Shown: positions 22,801-33,624, counted from the first letter of the stretch. The stretch: 64,000 bases of DNA from Strigamia acuminata (GCA_949358305.1 OX442320.1:2744259-2808258); one strand, 5' to 3'. The notes: generated by a model from the letters alone, not told the origin. Translations and numbers: made by a program.

Positions 22801-24650
22801 GTAGAAATAGGATGTTCATCAGGTTTATGGGAAATGCGCGTTGATTTCGCAATTCGACAATGATTACACGAAAGTTCCTTGTTCACTTCTGCCGGTGTCA
22901 CTCCATAAACTTGGTTATTTCCGGCCAAAAGTTTCATTGCATTGGTGTGAAGATGACCCAATCTGCTGTGCCATATCCCAGTCGCATCCTTTTTAACCGT
23001 AGGCGCTGCAACTTTCTTTTGATTCGCCGACTTTAGATTCGGTTTGGAAGTTGGAGGAATTGCCTTTAATGTGTCGGCAAAGGATGGGACTTGAGGTAAT
23101 GGATTGGTAGGAATAGGTACAGGAGGTGTCTTGGACTGGGTTACTTTGATTGGTGCAGGTGGAGGAATTTCATTTGGCAAAGGAGGGAATTCGAGCCGAA
23201 AATCAGTAAAAAGTTCAGGATTTTTCGACTTTTTCTTTGCTCTTGGATACTGGATGAAATCCTCTTCTGTCGTGACTAATGTTCGGGTCGGAGCGATTGA
23301 CTGCGCAATAGGTACATCCACTGTTGACATCAGTGTTGAAGGTGGGCACAAGCCGTCGACATAATAAAGGCCGCCCTTTTCTTTGGCCCGAAGCATTGGA
23401 TGCTTAATGTCGGATTTGTAGACATAGACGTCTCCATTCCAAATATGGATGTGATGTTTAGTTTTGTCCATTTTTGACACTGAAATCAAATTCGCCTCGA
23501 ATTTTGGCGCATACAACACATCTTGGAGATTTACGACACATTCTACGTTGTTGATCATGGAGATAATCTGGACTTTGCCCTTTCCTAGAACTTCGGAATG
23601 TCCTTGACCTAATGCTATGTTAAAGGGCACAACTTTAACAAAGTCCTGAAACCAAGCCTGGACGTGGCACACATGATCTGTTGCCCCACAATCCACGATC
23701 CATTCATGTGATTGCATGAAGTGAATTGTGGGCAACTGTTGCGGAGCACTTGCGAAAAAGTTTGTTTCTCGTCTTGCGCTGGAATTCCCCCTTGGTCTAG
23801 AATCATCTCGGTTTGAGTTCTTATTGCGTTTATGGCTTGAACTCCTCGGCTTCCTTTGAAGTGAAGCTGCCGGTTGATTCTTGTCATCTCGGCGCGATGG
23901 CAAAGGATATTTATTTGCGTAATGGCCAAATTCCTGGCAATTAAAACACTGCACCGAAGATAACGGTCGAGAGGGACGAGAACGATTTCTCCCACGTTGC
24001 TGTTTTTCACCAGCATATGCACGAGAATGTTTTGAATTGTCCACGTCGCGTGAATCCATAGCTTTGAGTCGCATATGTTCCGCGAGTAACTGTTCGGACA
24101 CTTTCTTTGGTGTGAATTCACCGTTGGGCAAGTGATATGTTGTGAATGAAATCTGTGAATATTCACGAGGCAATAAGTCCAAGTATTGGTAAGCGTGGTG
24201 ATCAGGCGAAGTTATCTCTCCGATATCCTTCATTTGGCGGACATGATAGTCAACGCGTCCTAAGAAGTCGGCCATATCTTCGCCCTGCTCTAGGCGCAAA
24301 TTCAAAAATTCGCGGCGCATGGCTGCCTGTCGTGCGCGAGATGATGGCGCATAAATGTTGGCTAAAATGTCCCATGCTTCCTTCGGGGTTTTACAATCAT
24401 CTAGCGCAGACTTCTTCGCCTCGCTTACAGAACAGTATATTAAGCCTAATGCCTTGGCTTTACGACGCTTGTATTTCTTCTTTTCCTTGTCACCCGCGGT
24501 TTTAAGGAATTCTGCCTCTTCTTCTTCAGTTACGTGTTCCCATAACTCTTCACTTCTCAGCACCATGCGCATTGAGCGCTGCCATAGTTCGTAGTTTCCT
24601 ACGCTGAGAATCGGAAGGCGTCCGGAATTGGCTTCGACGGATTTTGACAT
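19845..24650 (-). CDS. copia-2 Gag-Pol polyprotein with two altered motifs
   Basis: A single 1601-residue frame. The zinc knuckle at 235-248 reads CFNCQEFGHYANKY, so the last Cys of CCHC is Tyr. The protease motif at 320-322 is DCG instead of DTG/DSG. Integrase keeps its residues (HMDVWG, RTDRGVEF, TAERINR). Reverse transcriptase has YVDD at 1286-1289, and RNase H shows TDAS, MEAEF and SDAL. A long Pro/Thr-rich linker lies between integrase and reverse transcriptase. No stop or frameshift was found. Both odd residues are one base from the usual codon, so this copy may have recent damage and need help from intact copies, or the family may differ. Confidence 0.95.
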   Translation of the reverse strand: MSKSVEANSGRLPILSVGNYELWQRSMRMVLRSEELWEHVTEEEEAEFLKTAGDKEKKKYKRRKAKALGLIYCSVSEAKKSALDDCKTPKEAWDILANIYAPSSRARQAAMRREFLNLRLEQGEDMADFLGRVDYHVRQMKDIGEITSPDHHAYQYLDLLPREYSQISFTTYHLPNGEFTPKKVSEQLLAEHMRLKAMDSRDVDNSKHSRAYAGEKQQRGRNRSRPSRPLSSVQCFNCQEFGHYANKYPLPSRRDDKNQPAASLQRKPRSSSHKRNKNSNRDDSRPRGNSSARRETNFFASAPQQLPTIHFMQSHEWIVDCGATDHVCHVQAWFQDFVKVVPFNIALGQGHSEVLGKGKVQIISMINNVECVVNLQDVLYAPKFEANLISVSKMDKTKHHIHIWNGDVYVYKSDIKHPMLRAKEKGGLYYVDGLCPPSTLMSTVDVPIAQSIAPTRTLVTTEEDFIQYPRAKKKSKNPELFTDFRLEFPPLPNEIPPPAPIKVTQSKTPPVPIPTNPLPQVPSFADTLKAIPPTSKPNLKSANQKKVAAPTVKKDATGIWHSRLGHLHTNAMKLLAGNNQVYGVTPAEVNKELSCNHCRIAKSTRISHKPDEHPISTKALDLLHMDVWGASRTTSYGGARYVLTIIDDATRYAWIFPMAQKSQVFGLFKDYVTRIERVTGKRVKAIRTDRGVEFLSNEFDRYLKETGIQAQRTNPHSPAMNGTAERINRTMADYTRAILDETGLPNELWAEFAVTFSYIKNRCPHSRLKNEVPYILWRRRALSLRHLRKLGSKCWVHHTAPGRDKLDPRAWEGYLVGYATTTRGYRVWNPTDNKVIESIHVQIDERQSYKRSNHYRGPQQPWIGPDEDQSHQTSQTYQPLRISQPHVRFDDGLEYTDWPKFPDSEDECDTDYDSDDSTPAGAQFRTPPATPTPGSPIRAPLITPVITPVPSPVITPGNTPSHTPPGSPPSFVNARRGSRGNAPQAHQAAHHGPPPTGAATAYKWRYIGGDTECRHWKREEHLRKVQEPGKLKVDVYYFPEAGLRLRSRGDVEEFCHMNNIPYDPELFYFGNMEYELENLPPPLPRVHLCRRDPTSYAEAVRFPDATKWQEAINEELDTFAERGVYEEVPKPENTTILGCKWLFKLKEDALGKPARYRARLVAQGFRQTLGVDYDEVFSPVVNFVLIRLFFCLLVVLKGWKDAHLDVKCAYLYGDLAHKVYMRIPAGATCSNPNHVWLLIKSLYGLHQSGRQWFEKLDQTLRDLGFRRLPGCNCVYIYGTSAVMLIYVDDIVLFYATDNVLTQLIALISTKFDVVNLGPITKLLGVEFIRTPKGIFIIQRAYIQKILKKFEIIADKLIKVPVTPGTTLVKGSKEDLPEFPYRSLIGSLLFLASRTRPDILFSVIMLSQFNNCYNHTHIKALMQVVRYVGNTLDYAIELSNCSNGQLWGYTDASWATEVSTSLSFGGYIAYIGNVPIGWSCRKQTSVACSTMEAEFVALVECVRELYWLDYVYSSVPMLNRSTPPLVFSDALSSIQFTSNDVENSKTKHIRVKFHWIREWYTAGAFQLRKVPGSMNVADIFTKWLGSSQLRLLISRIFNFNLS

Positions 24651-25485
24651 AATGACGTGGAGCTACGAAACAATCCAAAGCGAAGCACACAGGACGGAAA
24701 ATGGTACAATTGATGAACTTGACGGTCTCGGAGCACAATATCGCGTTGCACAACACAAATACGGCGCACTATTCGAAGCACTGTCAAAGCAGATATCAAT
24801 CGAATTGGGCAACCACTTCTGAAGTGGTCAGATAACCCTAGCCAGCCAACACACAGGGGTCCGTTCGCCTACCTGGAGGCGCGGGAGTACCTGCTGGCCG
24901 CGGTAAGCACTGGCTAGGAATGAGTTTGTGCGGTGGTTCGACTGAACCGGAGGGCACAAACTATTCTAAGGGACCCACAAAAACTTAATACTATCTTAAA
25001 TACTAACAAGCTAATTACGACAACTGAAAGGCAAGTATTAATTAGTGTGATGAGACGTTGCGCCAATATTCGAGAATCGAAAATGGCGTTGTTGCGCATT
25101 TAAAATGCGAAAATCTTCGAAAATCGTCGTGACAACGACCGTACACTGTGTACGAAGTCGGGAATTAGTCCAAATCGTCGTTCACGCTGTGTAAAGCGGG
25201 TTTCCAACGTTGATTCTCGTTGGAAAATGGCGAAAATCTGAAAATAAATTGAAATTCGTCTCGAAAATTGCGAAACCCGCAGAAATTCGGACGAAATTAA
25301 ATGAAAAATCGTAGAGCTGGTCGTGCAGACTACGTGAGAACGTCGGCGTGTCGTCTCGAACGTTCTAGAGACGAAAATCGTCGCGGAAATCGGCGCAATC
25401 TGCAAATAGAAAATTTATCGCAAATTCGCGAATTTCGCGAAAATGGCGATAAAAATTAGCGGTTTCGGCGTGCTGCAAGGATAGC

Positions 25486-25503
25486 AACCATCCTCTGCTA
25501 CCA
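25486..25503 (-). promoter_or_regulatory. copia-2 primer binding site (initiator tRNA-Met 3' end)
   Basis: On the minus strand TGGTAGCAGAGGATGGTT lies two bases after the 5' LTR: 18 bases complementary to the 3' end of initiator tRNA-Met. The LTR end (CCTCTGCTACA) is itself nearly complementary to it, so LTR end and primer site form an inverted repeat. Confidence 0.9.
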
Positions 25504-25505
25504 CT

Positions 25506-25976
25506 TGTAGCAGAGGAGTGCGCTCACAGTATAAAATACTGTGTGTGGAAGCGAGTTTAAATGCCGAAACACGGCTAATATGAGCGCAATGACGTGCGCG
25601 CACCTCCAGCGCTTGAAAATGGTGGAAAATAAAGTCACTGCACTCTAAAGTGCTCATGAGTGACAAACACAATGTAAAAATAAACTAAATGTTTAATAAA
25701 AACGAAAATGCTTACATAATGTGGTCCATTTAGATGGAGAAAATACATGAGTGCTTGCTGGCATGCAAGCGGCCATTGTGATTGTGAAAAACATACATGC
25801 ACACCATCTGGTGTTAATAATAAGTAATACAAAAGTAAACAGTATAGAGGCAGCATTATGCCCAATGTTAAATAATGAAATAAATCCTAATAAATACACT
25901 AGGCTGCATAATGCAGTAATACATTAAGAAATGTGCAAAACAAGTAAGGAGGACTGTTTGGCATTGATAAACAACA
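25506..25976 (-). repeat. copia-2 5' LTR
   Basis: 471 bp, matching 19166-19636 with no difference seen, followed by CTATT. Confidence 0.95.
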
Positions 25977-25981
25977 CTATT

Positions 25982-26034
25982 TACTCACGTAGAACACACG
26001 AATCGCGCGCGTCAACGCGCACATGTAAATTTAG
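25982..26034. mobile_element. short TIR element, copy 2, right part
   Basis: TACTCACGTAG...GCGCGCGTCAACGCGCACAT...TTTAGTTT is the complement of the copy-1 terminus and completes the element interrupted by copia-2. Confidence 0.6.
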
Positions 26035-26044
26035 TTTCACTGAA

Positions 26045-27935
26045 TCGCGTACGAGTTTTTCCCTTTTTCAACGCGAAATCGTATTCGACTCGTTTTCGAG
26101 TCGAATGCGAATTTTGTCCTTCTTCAACGCGAAATCGTATTCGACTCGTTTTCGAGTCGAATGCGAATTTTGTCCTTCTTCAACCCGAAATCGTATTCGA
26201 CTCGTTTTCGAGTCGAGTACGAATTTTGCCCTTCTTCAACGCGAATTCGTATTCGACTCGTTTTCGAGTCGAATGCGAATTTTGCCCTTCTTCAACGCGA
26301 AATCGTATTCGACTCGTTTTCGAGTCGAATGCGAATTCGTATTCGACTCGTTTTCGAGTCGAATGCGAATTTTGCCCTTCTTCAACGCGAAATCGTATTC
26401 GACTCGTTTTCGAGTCGAATGCGAATTCGTATTCGACTCGTTTTCGAGTCGAATGCGAATTTTGTCCTTCTTCAACGCGAAATCGTATTCGACTCGTTTT
26501 CGAGTCGAGTACGAGTTTTGCCCTTCTTCAACGCGAAATCGTATTCGACTCGTTTTCGAGTCGAGTACGAGTTTTGCCCTTCTTCAACGCGAAATCGTAT
26601 TCGATTCGCTTTCGAATCGTATACGAGATGGTCGATTTTTGTTTCCCGGACTTTGATTCGTATTCGAGTTGTTACGAGTTCGTATTTTGATCGTATTCGT
26701 ATTCGAATCGAATTCGAATCGTATTCGAATCGAATACGAATCGAATTCGAGTCGTATTCGAGATGGTCGATGATTTCCACTCGCTCGTATACGCGTTGTA
26801 TACGAGCTCGTATTTTGATCGTAATCGTAAACGAATCGTTTACAAGTCGTATACAAGTTGTATACGACGTGTATACACCTCGTATACGAACGAAGTTTGT
26901 GAAAACACAATTTCCAAATAAGACGTATGTGACTACTATGTGTTTTCATGTCGTAGTAAGTATCCGGTGGATTTTCCAAACTTCGTTCGTATACGAGGTG
27001 TATACACGTCGTATACAACTTGTATACGACTTGTAAACGATTCGTTTACGATTACGATCAAAATACGAGCTCGTATACAACGCGTATACGAGCGAGTGGA
27101 AATCATCGACCATCTCGAATGCGACTCGAATACGATTCGAATACATCTCGAATACATCTCGAATACGAGTCGTACGAGTCAAAGTCCGGGAACGGGTCAT
27201 CGTATTCGAGTTGTTACGAGTTCGTATTTTGATCGTATTCGTATTCGAATCGAATTCGAATCGTATTCGAATCGAATACGAATTCGCATTCGACTCGAAA
27301 ACGAGTCGAATACGATTTCGCGTTGAAGAAGGGCAAAATTCGTACTCGACTCGAAAACGAGTCGAATACGATTTCGCGTTGAAGAAGGGCAAAACTCGTA
27401 CTCGACTCGAAAACGAGTCGAATACGATTTCTCGTTGAAGAAGGGCAAAACTCGTACTCGACTCGAAAACGAGTCGAATACGATTTCGCGTTGAAGAAGG
27501 GCAAAATTCGCATTCGACTCGAAAACGAGTCGAATACGATTTCGCGTTGAAGAAGGGCAAAACTCGTACTCGACTAGAAAACGAGTCGAATACGATTTCG
27601 CGTTGAAGAAGGGCAAAATTCGCATTTGACTCGAAAACGAGTCGAATACGATTTCGCGTTGAAGAAGGGCAAAATTCGCATTCGACTCGAAAACGAGTCG
27701 AATACGATTTCGCGTTGAAGAAGGGCAAAATTCGCATTCGACTCGAAAACGAGTCGAATACGATTTCGCGTTGAAGAAGGGCAAAACTCGTACTCGACTA
27801 GAAAACGAGTCGAATACGATTTCGCGTTGAAGAAGGGCAAAATTCGCATTCGACTCGAAAACGAGTCGAATACGATTTCGCGTTGAAGAAGGGCAAAATT
27901 CGTACTCGACTAGAAAGCGAGTCGAATACGAGATC
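26045..27935. repeat. foldback palindrome with arms of tandem 56-bp hairpin units
   Basis: The left arm (about 26070-26640) repeats a 56-bp unit holding ATTCGACTCG-TTTT-CGAGTCGAAT, a perfect 10-bp hairpin, then GCGAATTTTGCCCTTCTTCA. The right arm (about 27290-27930) is the same unit inverted. Between them, inner arms of TCG/ATAC-rich sequence are also mutually inverted around about 26945, with CTTCGTTCGTATACGAGG at the inner ends. The unit has no stop codon in any frame on either strand, which explains the many long overlapping frames; none is a credible gene. Long inverted repeats built of short tandem units are the hallmark of Foldback-type elements. Confidence 0.85.
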
Positions 27936-28800
27936 ATTTTTTGATCTGGGTCGTGAATGCGTCCGTATGTCACGCGAACGCGTGTTGGAGTCGATTCCGA
28001 GTTCGTATTCCATCTTGAACGCGCATTGGAGACGTAAACCAGTTTATTTTACCCACTCTCGCTCGATCCCGCTTCATCGCTCCTTGTCGCTCCTGTGAAA
28101 AAAAATACATGAGAATGTGCAGAAATGAACCTTCCAATACTCACATGAAAATTGACAACCTTGACACAAAACAGTCTATTGACACTCCCAACACCACCCC
28201 GGACATTTTCCGGAAGAGTTTGGTCCACCCGGAATCCCCAGAATAGTCGCCCCCGAAATGCGGATTTCGCGGAAGCCAATCCGCGAAAAGGATATGTTTT
28301 TAGCGGCGCGCCGACGCGTGCGACACACGCTTCTGGAGTGCTTAACCTTATGGCGCGCATGCGGATTTCGCGGAGTGCGAAAGGGACCCTATATTTAACA
28401 TTACGGCGGCCTATACCTTGACCCCCTGTTCGCAGTCTCGTGGCGGATTCTGCGGATTTCACCTATTCGTACAATCCGCTCGATCGCGCGTGTTTTATCA
28501 TTCTTGGCAAACCGTTTTTTGAAAACGCGTTGTAACGCATCCTCAACTTTACAAATCTCGCTTAGCGCGATCGCGCTATAACGCTTCTTCGTGTCCAACA
28601 AAAACAGCCGATTAAAAACGAAACTTTGGGTTTCGCTAAAACGCGGTTTTGATATCGGGAAGGGCACGTGACCACGTGGGTAAAAATAGAATCGAGTTTC
28701 GTGAAAACCTAATTTGGAGAAACGGCGTGGTGGTTTTGCGAAATATATCACATGTCACGTGATCGGACGTTGGGTCTCGTACATAAACGTTCGTGTCTGG
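27936..28800. other. intergenic, no supported gene
   Basis: Contains two adjacent CACGTG boxes at 28665-28678 and another at 28756-28761, with TTTAAAAAATATAAATG about 50 bases beyond the last. This is the start of the modular repeat that follows. Frames here lack splice signals or motifs. Confidence 0.4.
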
Positions 28801-30489
28801 TCAAACCAGAGTCTTTAAAAAATATAAATGCATTTCCCGATCATAGGATTAATTTCGCGCCGTGTGCTCCAGTCATTAATTAGGTTATCTTCGTTGCAAC
28901 TCGTCATAATAAAATTTTTACAGAAAATCAATTGTTTCGTATTTTATTTTCATCTTCCGGGGGTCTCGTGCCGTCGTAGTAGGCGTTGGTTTCAATCATC
29001 GCGTTCTACGGATTTTGAGGGGATCCTCAGATCGAGACCAAAGTGAGAGGGCCGTCGCCCCCGTCTCGTGCGCCGCTCGATCCCCGTTGGATGACAAGAT
29101 GGCATTCGCCTCTCCCACCCGAGGATCGGTCGGTGGTGCGGTATTTATGCTTGTGCTCCAAATGGGTGGTCGACAGGTCCCCAATCGGTCTCGGGCTCAG
29201 ACTGGCCTTCGGGCCGGTCAAAATAACAAATAAATGAATAAATCGGAAGTAGAACGCTCCCGTCCCGGCGAGACTAGGGGCGGGTGGCGTCGTTGAGCGG
29301 CGGCAGCGGCGGCGGTAGCCCCGACGACTCGCCCCGAAAATAAGCTCCCGCACCGGCATTTCTTCGTCCGTCTAAACCTCGCAGCGCGCGTGCGGTCGCG
29401 TGCATTCTACCCGTGTCCGGCGTGGCGATCGGTGCGGAGTAAAAAAAAATCACCCGAAAAAGAAAAACGGTTAAAATTTTAATTCCCCCGTCGTAGAACT
29501 GGTTTCGCGGCTCGCCTTCCAACCGTTAATCATTTTATCTTCGTTGTGGCAGATTCGAATAAAAGTTTTACAAAATAACAGTCGTTTTACATTTTTAAAT
29601 CATTTCCCGGGGACCATGTACCGTCGCAGTCGACGCGAGTCCCGGTCATCGCATCCAATAGACTTTGCGGACGTTTTTCAGATCGAGACTCGAGTACATG
29701 CGCGCCTCTATCCGACCATCGGTCGATGGTGCGGTATGCGCGCTTCTCCGTCCGATCGTCGGCCGATGGTGCGGTAGGACTTCTACCCGCCCAAAATGAT
29801 CTAAGCGGTCTCGGTCTCAGACTGGCCTTCGGGCCGGTCAAAATAATAAATAAATGAAGAAACAAATAAATCGGAAATAGAACGCGCCCGTCCCGACGAG
29901 AATAGGGGCAAATGGTGTCGTTGAGCGGCGACGGCAGCGGCAGCCCCGACGGCTCGCCCCGAAAATAAGCTCCCGCACCGGCATTTCTTCGTCCGTCTAA
30001 ACCTCGCAGCGCGCGTGCGGTCGCGTGCATTTTACTCGTGTCCGGTGTGGCGATCGGTACGGGGTAAAAAAAAAATATTACACGCAAAAGGAAAGACGAT
30101 TAAAATTTTAATTCTCCGGTCGTGGAACCGACTTTGCGGTTCGTGCTTTAACCGTTAATTAGGTTATCTTCGTCGCAACTCGTCGTAATAAAATTTTTAC
30201 AGAAAATCAATCGTTTCGTATTTTATTTTCACTTTCCGGGAGTCTCGCGTCGTCGCAGTCGACGCGAGTCTCACCCAACGCGTTCTGCGGGTTCGGCGAG
30301 CGTTTTCAGATCGGGGCGGACCGTCTCGTATAGTACCGGGCGCGCCTCCCCAACTGACCGGTCGATGGTTGTATAGTTTAAAATTTCCTCGACCGAGTAA
30401 ACGGTTGATGCTTCAGCGTCCGGTCGATGATGTGGCATTTGTGCGCGTTCATCCCGTGTCTCTCAGACTGGCCTTCGGGCCGGTCAAAA

Positions 30490-30520
<31 letters not shown>

Positions 30521-32200
30521 ATTGGCCGTAAAATTGGGGCAACTGGGGTCGCTGAGCGGCGGCGGTGGCGGCAGCAACGACAGCCCCGACAACTCGCCCC
30601 GAAAATAAGTTTCCGCGTCGGCATCCGTTCGTTCGTTCGTTCGTTTAAACGTGCGCGCGGTCGCGTGCATCCTACTCGTGTCTGACGTGGCGATCGGTAC
30701 GGAGTAAAAAAAATCACCCGAAAAAGAAAGACTGTTAACATTTTAATTCCCCCGTCGTAGAACTGGTTTCGCGGCTCGCCTTCCAACCGTTAATCATTTT
30801 ATCTTCGTCGCGACAGATTCGAATAAAAGTTTTACAAAACAACCGTCGTTTTACATTTTTAAATCATTTCCCGGGGACCATGTACCGTCGCAGTCGACGC
30901 GAGTCCCGGTCATCGCATCCGATAGACTTTGCGGACGTTTTTCAGATCGAGACCGGAGTACCTGTTGAGTACCAAATGGCCGGTCGGTCGTTGGTGTGGT
31001 TCCGCCTCCCGAAATGTTCGTCGCCATTTTCTGTTGGTCGACTCGCCTACCATCCAATGGTCGGTCGGCGGGTCTCGGTCTCAGACTGGCCTTCGGGCCG
31101 GTCAAAAAAAAAAAAAAATAAATAAATAAATAAATAAATAAATGACAGTTGGGCTCGTTGAGCGGTGGCGACGGCGGCGGCAACCCCGACGACTCGTCCC
31201 AAAAATAAGCTCCCACATCGACACTCATCCGTTAGTCTAAACCTCTTGACGTGCATTCTACTCGCGTCCGACAGATACGGTTCGTTGTGGGCATAGAAAA
31301 CATCCGCACACCGATACGGCATGTTTCGACGTCGATGCGCGACCGCGAAGCCGAGTCCCCGACGACGTACATACTCGCACAAGCGCGTTCGCGCGCGCGA
31401 TATTGCGTGTGATGCGATGCCGATGAGCTCGACACGGTCTTTCGACGCGGGCGTCGAAATTAATGTCCGTCAACGTGGATAAATGTCCGCAGAGTGCTTT
31501 GTGTTTATGGCAACGCACCGGGACGCAATTAACCAACCACTTACGAAAATTCAAAACATAATTGTTTAACAAAAGGAAACTCGTATAATGTTGAAACGAT
31601 AAAGAAAACGCAAAATTTAGATTCAAATTCAGATTCGAATTGGGTAAGATTAGGTCAGGTTAGACCCACAAACTCTGGGGGAGCGACACGAAAATGAAAA
31701 GGGCGCACCTATCGCTTATAGATGTCTGGCGATCGACAATGGGTGGACGATTAAAGTTTAAATTTCGGATCGTGGTATCGGTTTCGCGGTTCGTATTCCA
31801 ATAGTTAATCACATTATCTTTGTACCAAACGACCGATACAAAAGTTTTGTAAAATATCCGTCGTTTTATATTTTAATTTCACCTTCCGGTTGCCACGCGC
31901 TGTCGTAGTTGGTGCGAATCTCCATCAACGCATTCGACGGGCTTCGAGAGTGATTCCAGTAATCCAGACCAATCCTGGCCCTCGCGGAAATCCGGAGGGT
32001 TTTGGTTTTCCGCGATTGTTTTACTCACTTCTGTGGTTTTTCTACTGTATGAGTTAATAGATGTTCTTTTGAACGTCTCTCTGTACAGAATACGGGGCAG
32101 CTGGCGCCGACAAGCACCGGCAGTCCCAAACAATTTGTTCAAAAATAAGCTTCTGCAAGATGTTTCGTAAAAAAACCCGACGGGATTCCCATTTTTAACA
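28800..32200. repeat. five units of a modular non-coding repeat
   Basis: Units are marked by a GTTAATTAGGTTATCTTCG-like box at about 28873, 29525, 30150, 30788 and 31806. Each is followed by AATAAAA(G/T)TTTTACA, a C-rich segment and an AGATCGAGAC stretch. Four units then have a GACTGGCC-TTCG-GGCCGGTC hairpin with a variable (AATA)n run (29200, 29818, 30470, 31086) and a GGCAGCCCCGACGACTCG-like segment. A further module at 31440-31690 starts ATGTCCGTCAACGTGGATAA and includes ATAATGTTGAAACGATAAAG. Overlapping frames on both strands are by-products of GC-rich repeats. Confidence 0.75.
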
Positions 32201-32369
32201 TTATGGTGTTTTTTTTTTTTAAAGCGCGCTACCACCGCAAATTTTCCCGCGTTTGCCATGTACGCGCCGAAAACCACAGGCAATGAACTTTTCCACAAAC
32301 TGAAAAACAAAATATATGGGTAAGCGCACATGGGCGAATAAAACAAGATTAGCCCAGTTTCGGAATTTA

Positions 32370-32460
32370 TTGGGTCGACGTTTTGTATTCACGCGTGACG
32401 GGGGCACCACATGTGGAAAACGCGCGAATCACGCGCGTCTACGCACATTGGAAACTTAGT
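32370..32460. mobile_element. fragment of the short TIR element
   Basis: GTCGACGTTTTGTATTCACG and GAATCACGCGCGTCTACGCA...GGAAACTTAG match the terminal region of the 17968-18632 element in inverse orientation. Only about 90 bases remain. Confidence 0.45.
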
Positions 32461-32869
32461 ATTAACGTTCGTTTCGAGTTAAATAAAAACGACGACCGTG
32501 ACGAGGACCACAAAGACGGCAATAGCAGGATTCGTCGGAACAACGAGGATTGCCAACGAGAGAGACCCGTTCATTTGCCGACGCTCCATAGTTCAAACTT
32601 AAATCGTTCTCGGACTGCCACCAGATGTCACATCAGCCGCTCACGACATACACACACTTTGGTTCGGCAGCTTATATCAAACGCGCGCGTTTCATCTTCC
32701 GTCTGATCCTCACTACCACCTCGTGTTCGTTGGTAAGTAAGTTTGATGCTTTGTGTGATTTCTCGGTCAATGGACCACGCCCACGACCACAATCACCTCC
32801 CTCTCTCTCTCTCTCTCTCTCTCTCCAATTTACTTTCAGTTGTTTACTCGTCTCACAAACAAAAGGAAA

Positions 32870-33419
32870 ATGGCGGAAGCACCACAAGAGGAGGGTGGCG
32901 GCAGGTCATACTCCTGCGCTCTATGCGATGATAAACACCCCGATAGTAAGAAACGGTTATTTATTTACTTATTATTTTATTATTATTTGTTCTATATCTT
33001 TTATTTATTTTATATACATAAATATTTTTTAATTTTATTTTAATTTTCTTCTTCTTCTTCTTCTCCCCCGCCCCATGTGCCTCAGGACCGAACGGATTCT
33101 TCTGCGTCGACGTCTTTCGCCATCAGCGACAGCGACACAACATCCACAAGGACGTGAAAAATTTCTCGCGCGAGCTCGTCTGTCTGGCATCGGTGAGTGT
33201 CCGATTATCCTCTTCACTCACACACTAGTTAACTAATTCGTATTTTTATTTTTTCCCCTTTCTTCTTAGGCGTTGAAACGAGTGCACCGACTCAACGGGC
33301 GACGCTGTCCGTTTTGTGCGGCGACGCCCTCTCCCGGGGATCTCGTCACTCATTGGGCGGAGGCACACGATTACCAAGCGCCCGCCGGAAACGATGGAGG
33401 TGGCGTCAATGGACATTAG
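32870..33419 (+). CDS. small two-finger zinc protein, three coding exons
   Basis: Coding exons 32870-32945, 33086-33192 and 33270-33419 give 110 residues. An upstream 5'UTR exon ends at the donor GTAAGTAAG (32733) and is joined to an acceptor after a (CT)n tract (CTTTCAG, 32839). Introns are GTAAGA...CCTCAG and GTGAGT...TCTTAG. The product opens MAEAPQEEGGG and has CALCDDKHPD followed by His residues in exon 3. Exon 4 has CPFCAATPSPGDLVTHWAEAH, a C-x2-C-x11-H-x4-H finger. It ends in a Gly-rich tail. The C-x-L-C start resembles the finger exons of the two genes at 2-12 kb, suggesting kinship. Nucleic-acid binding is a reasonable guess, no more. Confidence 0.75.
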
Positions 33420-33624
33420 TTTTTATTTAATTTTATTTTTTCCCCATAATTTGCACTGTCCAACTCTTCTTCATTTGCTTTTATTTGTTTTTTACTTTTT
33501 ATTATTTATCTATTTATTTAATTTTTTTTTTTTTTTTTTTAATAAAAAAGAAAACAAACAAAAAAAAATCCACATTAATCATTGTTATTGTTATCATTAT
33601 TACAAATACACGGTCAATTTTTTA

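Larger units (their letters stand above)
19166..25976 (-). mobile_element. copia-2, complete Ty1/copia LTR retrotransposon
   Basis: A 6811-bp element in minus orientation. 471-bp LTRs (19166-19636 and 25506-25976) look identical by eye and are bounded by TG...CA. Target duplication CTATT lies at 19161-19165 and 25977-25981. Primer site, polypurine tract and a single Gag-Pol frame are present. It is nested in a short TIR element. Confidence 0.97.

Noticed and set aside
25931-27973. Many long overlapping ORFs on both strands (up to 291 codons)
   Set aside because: They arise from the stop-free 56-bp hairpin unit; the frame rotates each unit and the peptide is a periodic translation of the repeat.
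28996-31382. Open frames of 60-166 codons on both strands in the GC-rich repeat
   Set aside because: The same frames recur in diverged, frameshifted form across repeat copies, with no codon bias or motif; they are by-products of the modular repeat.
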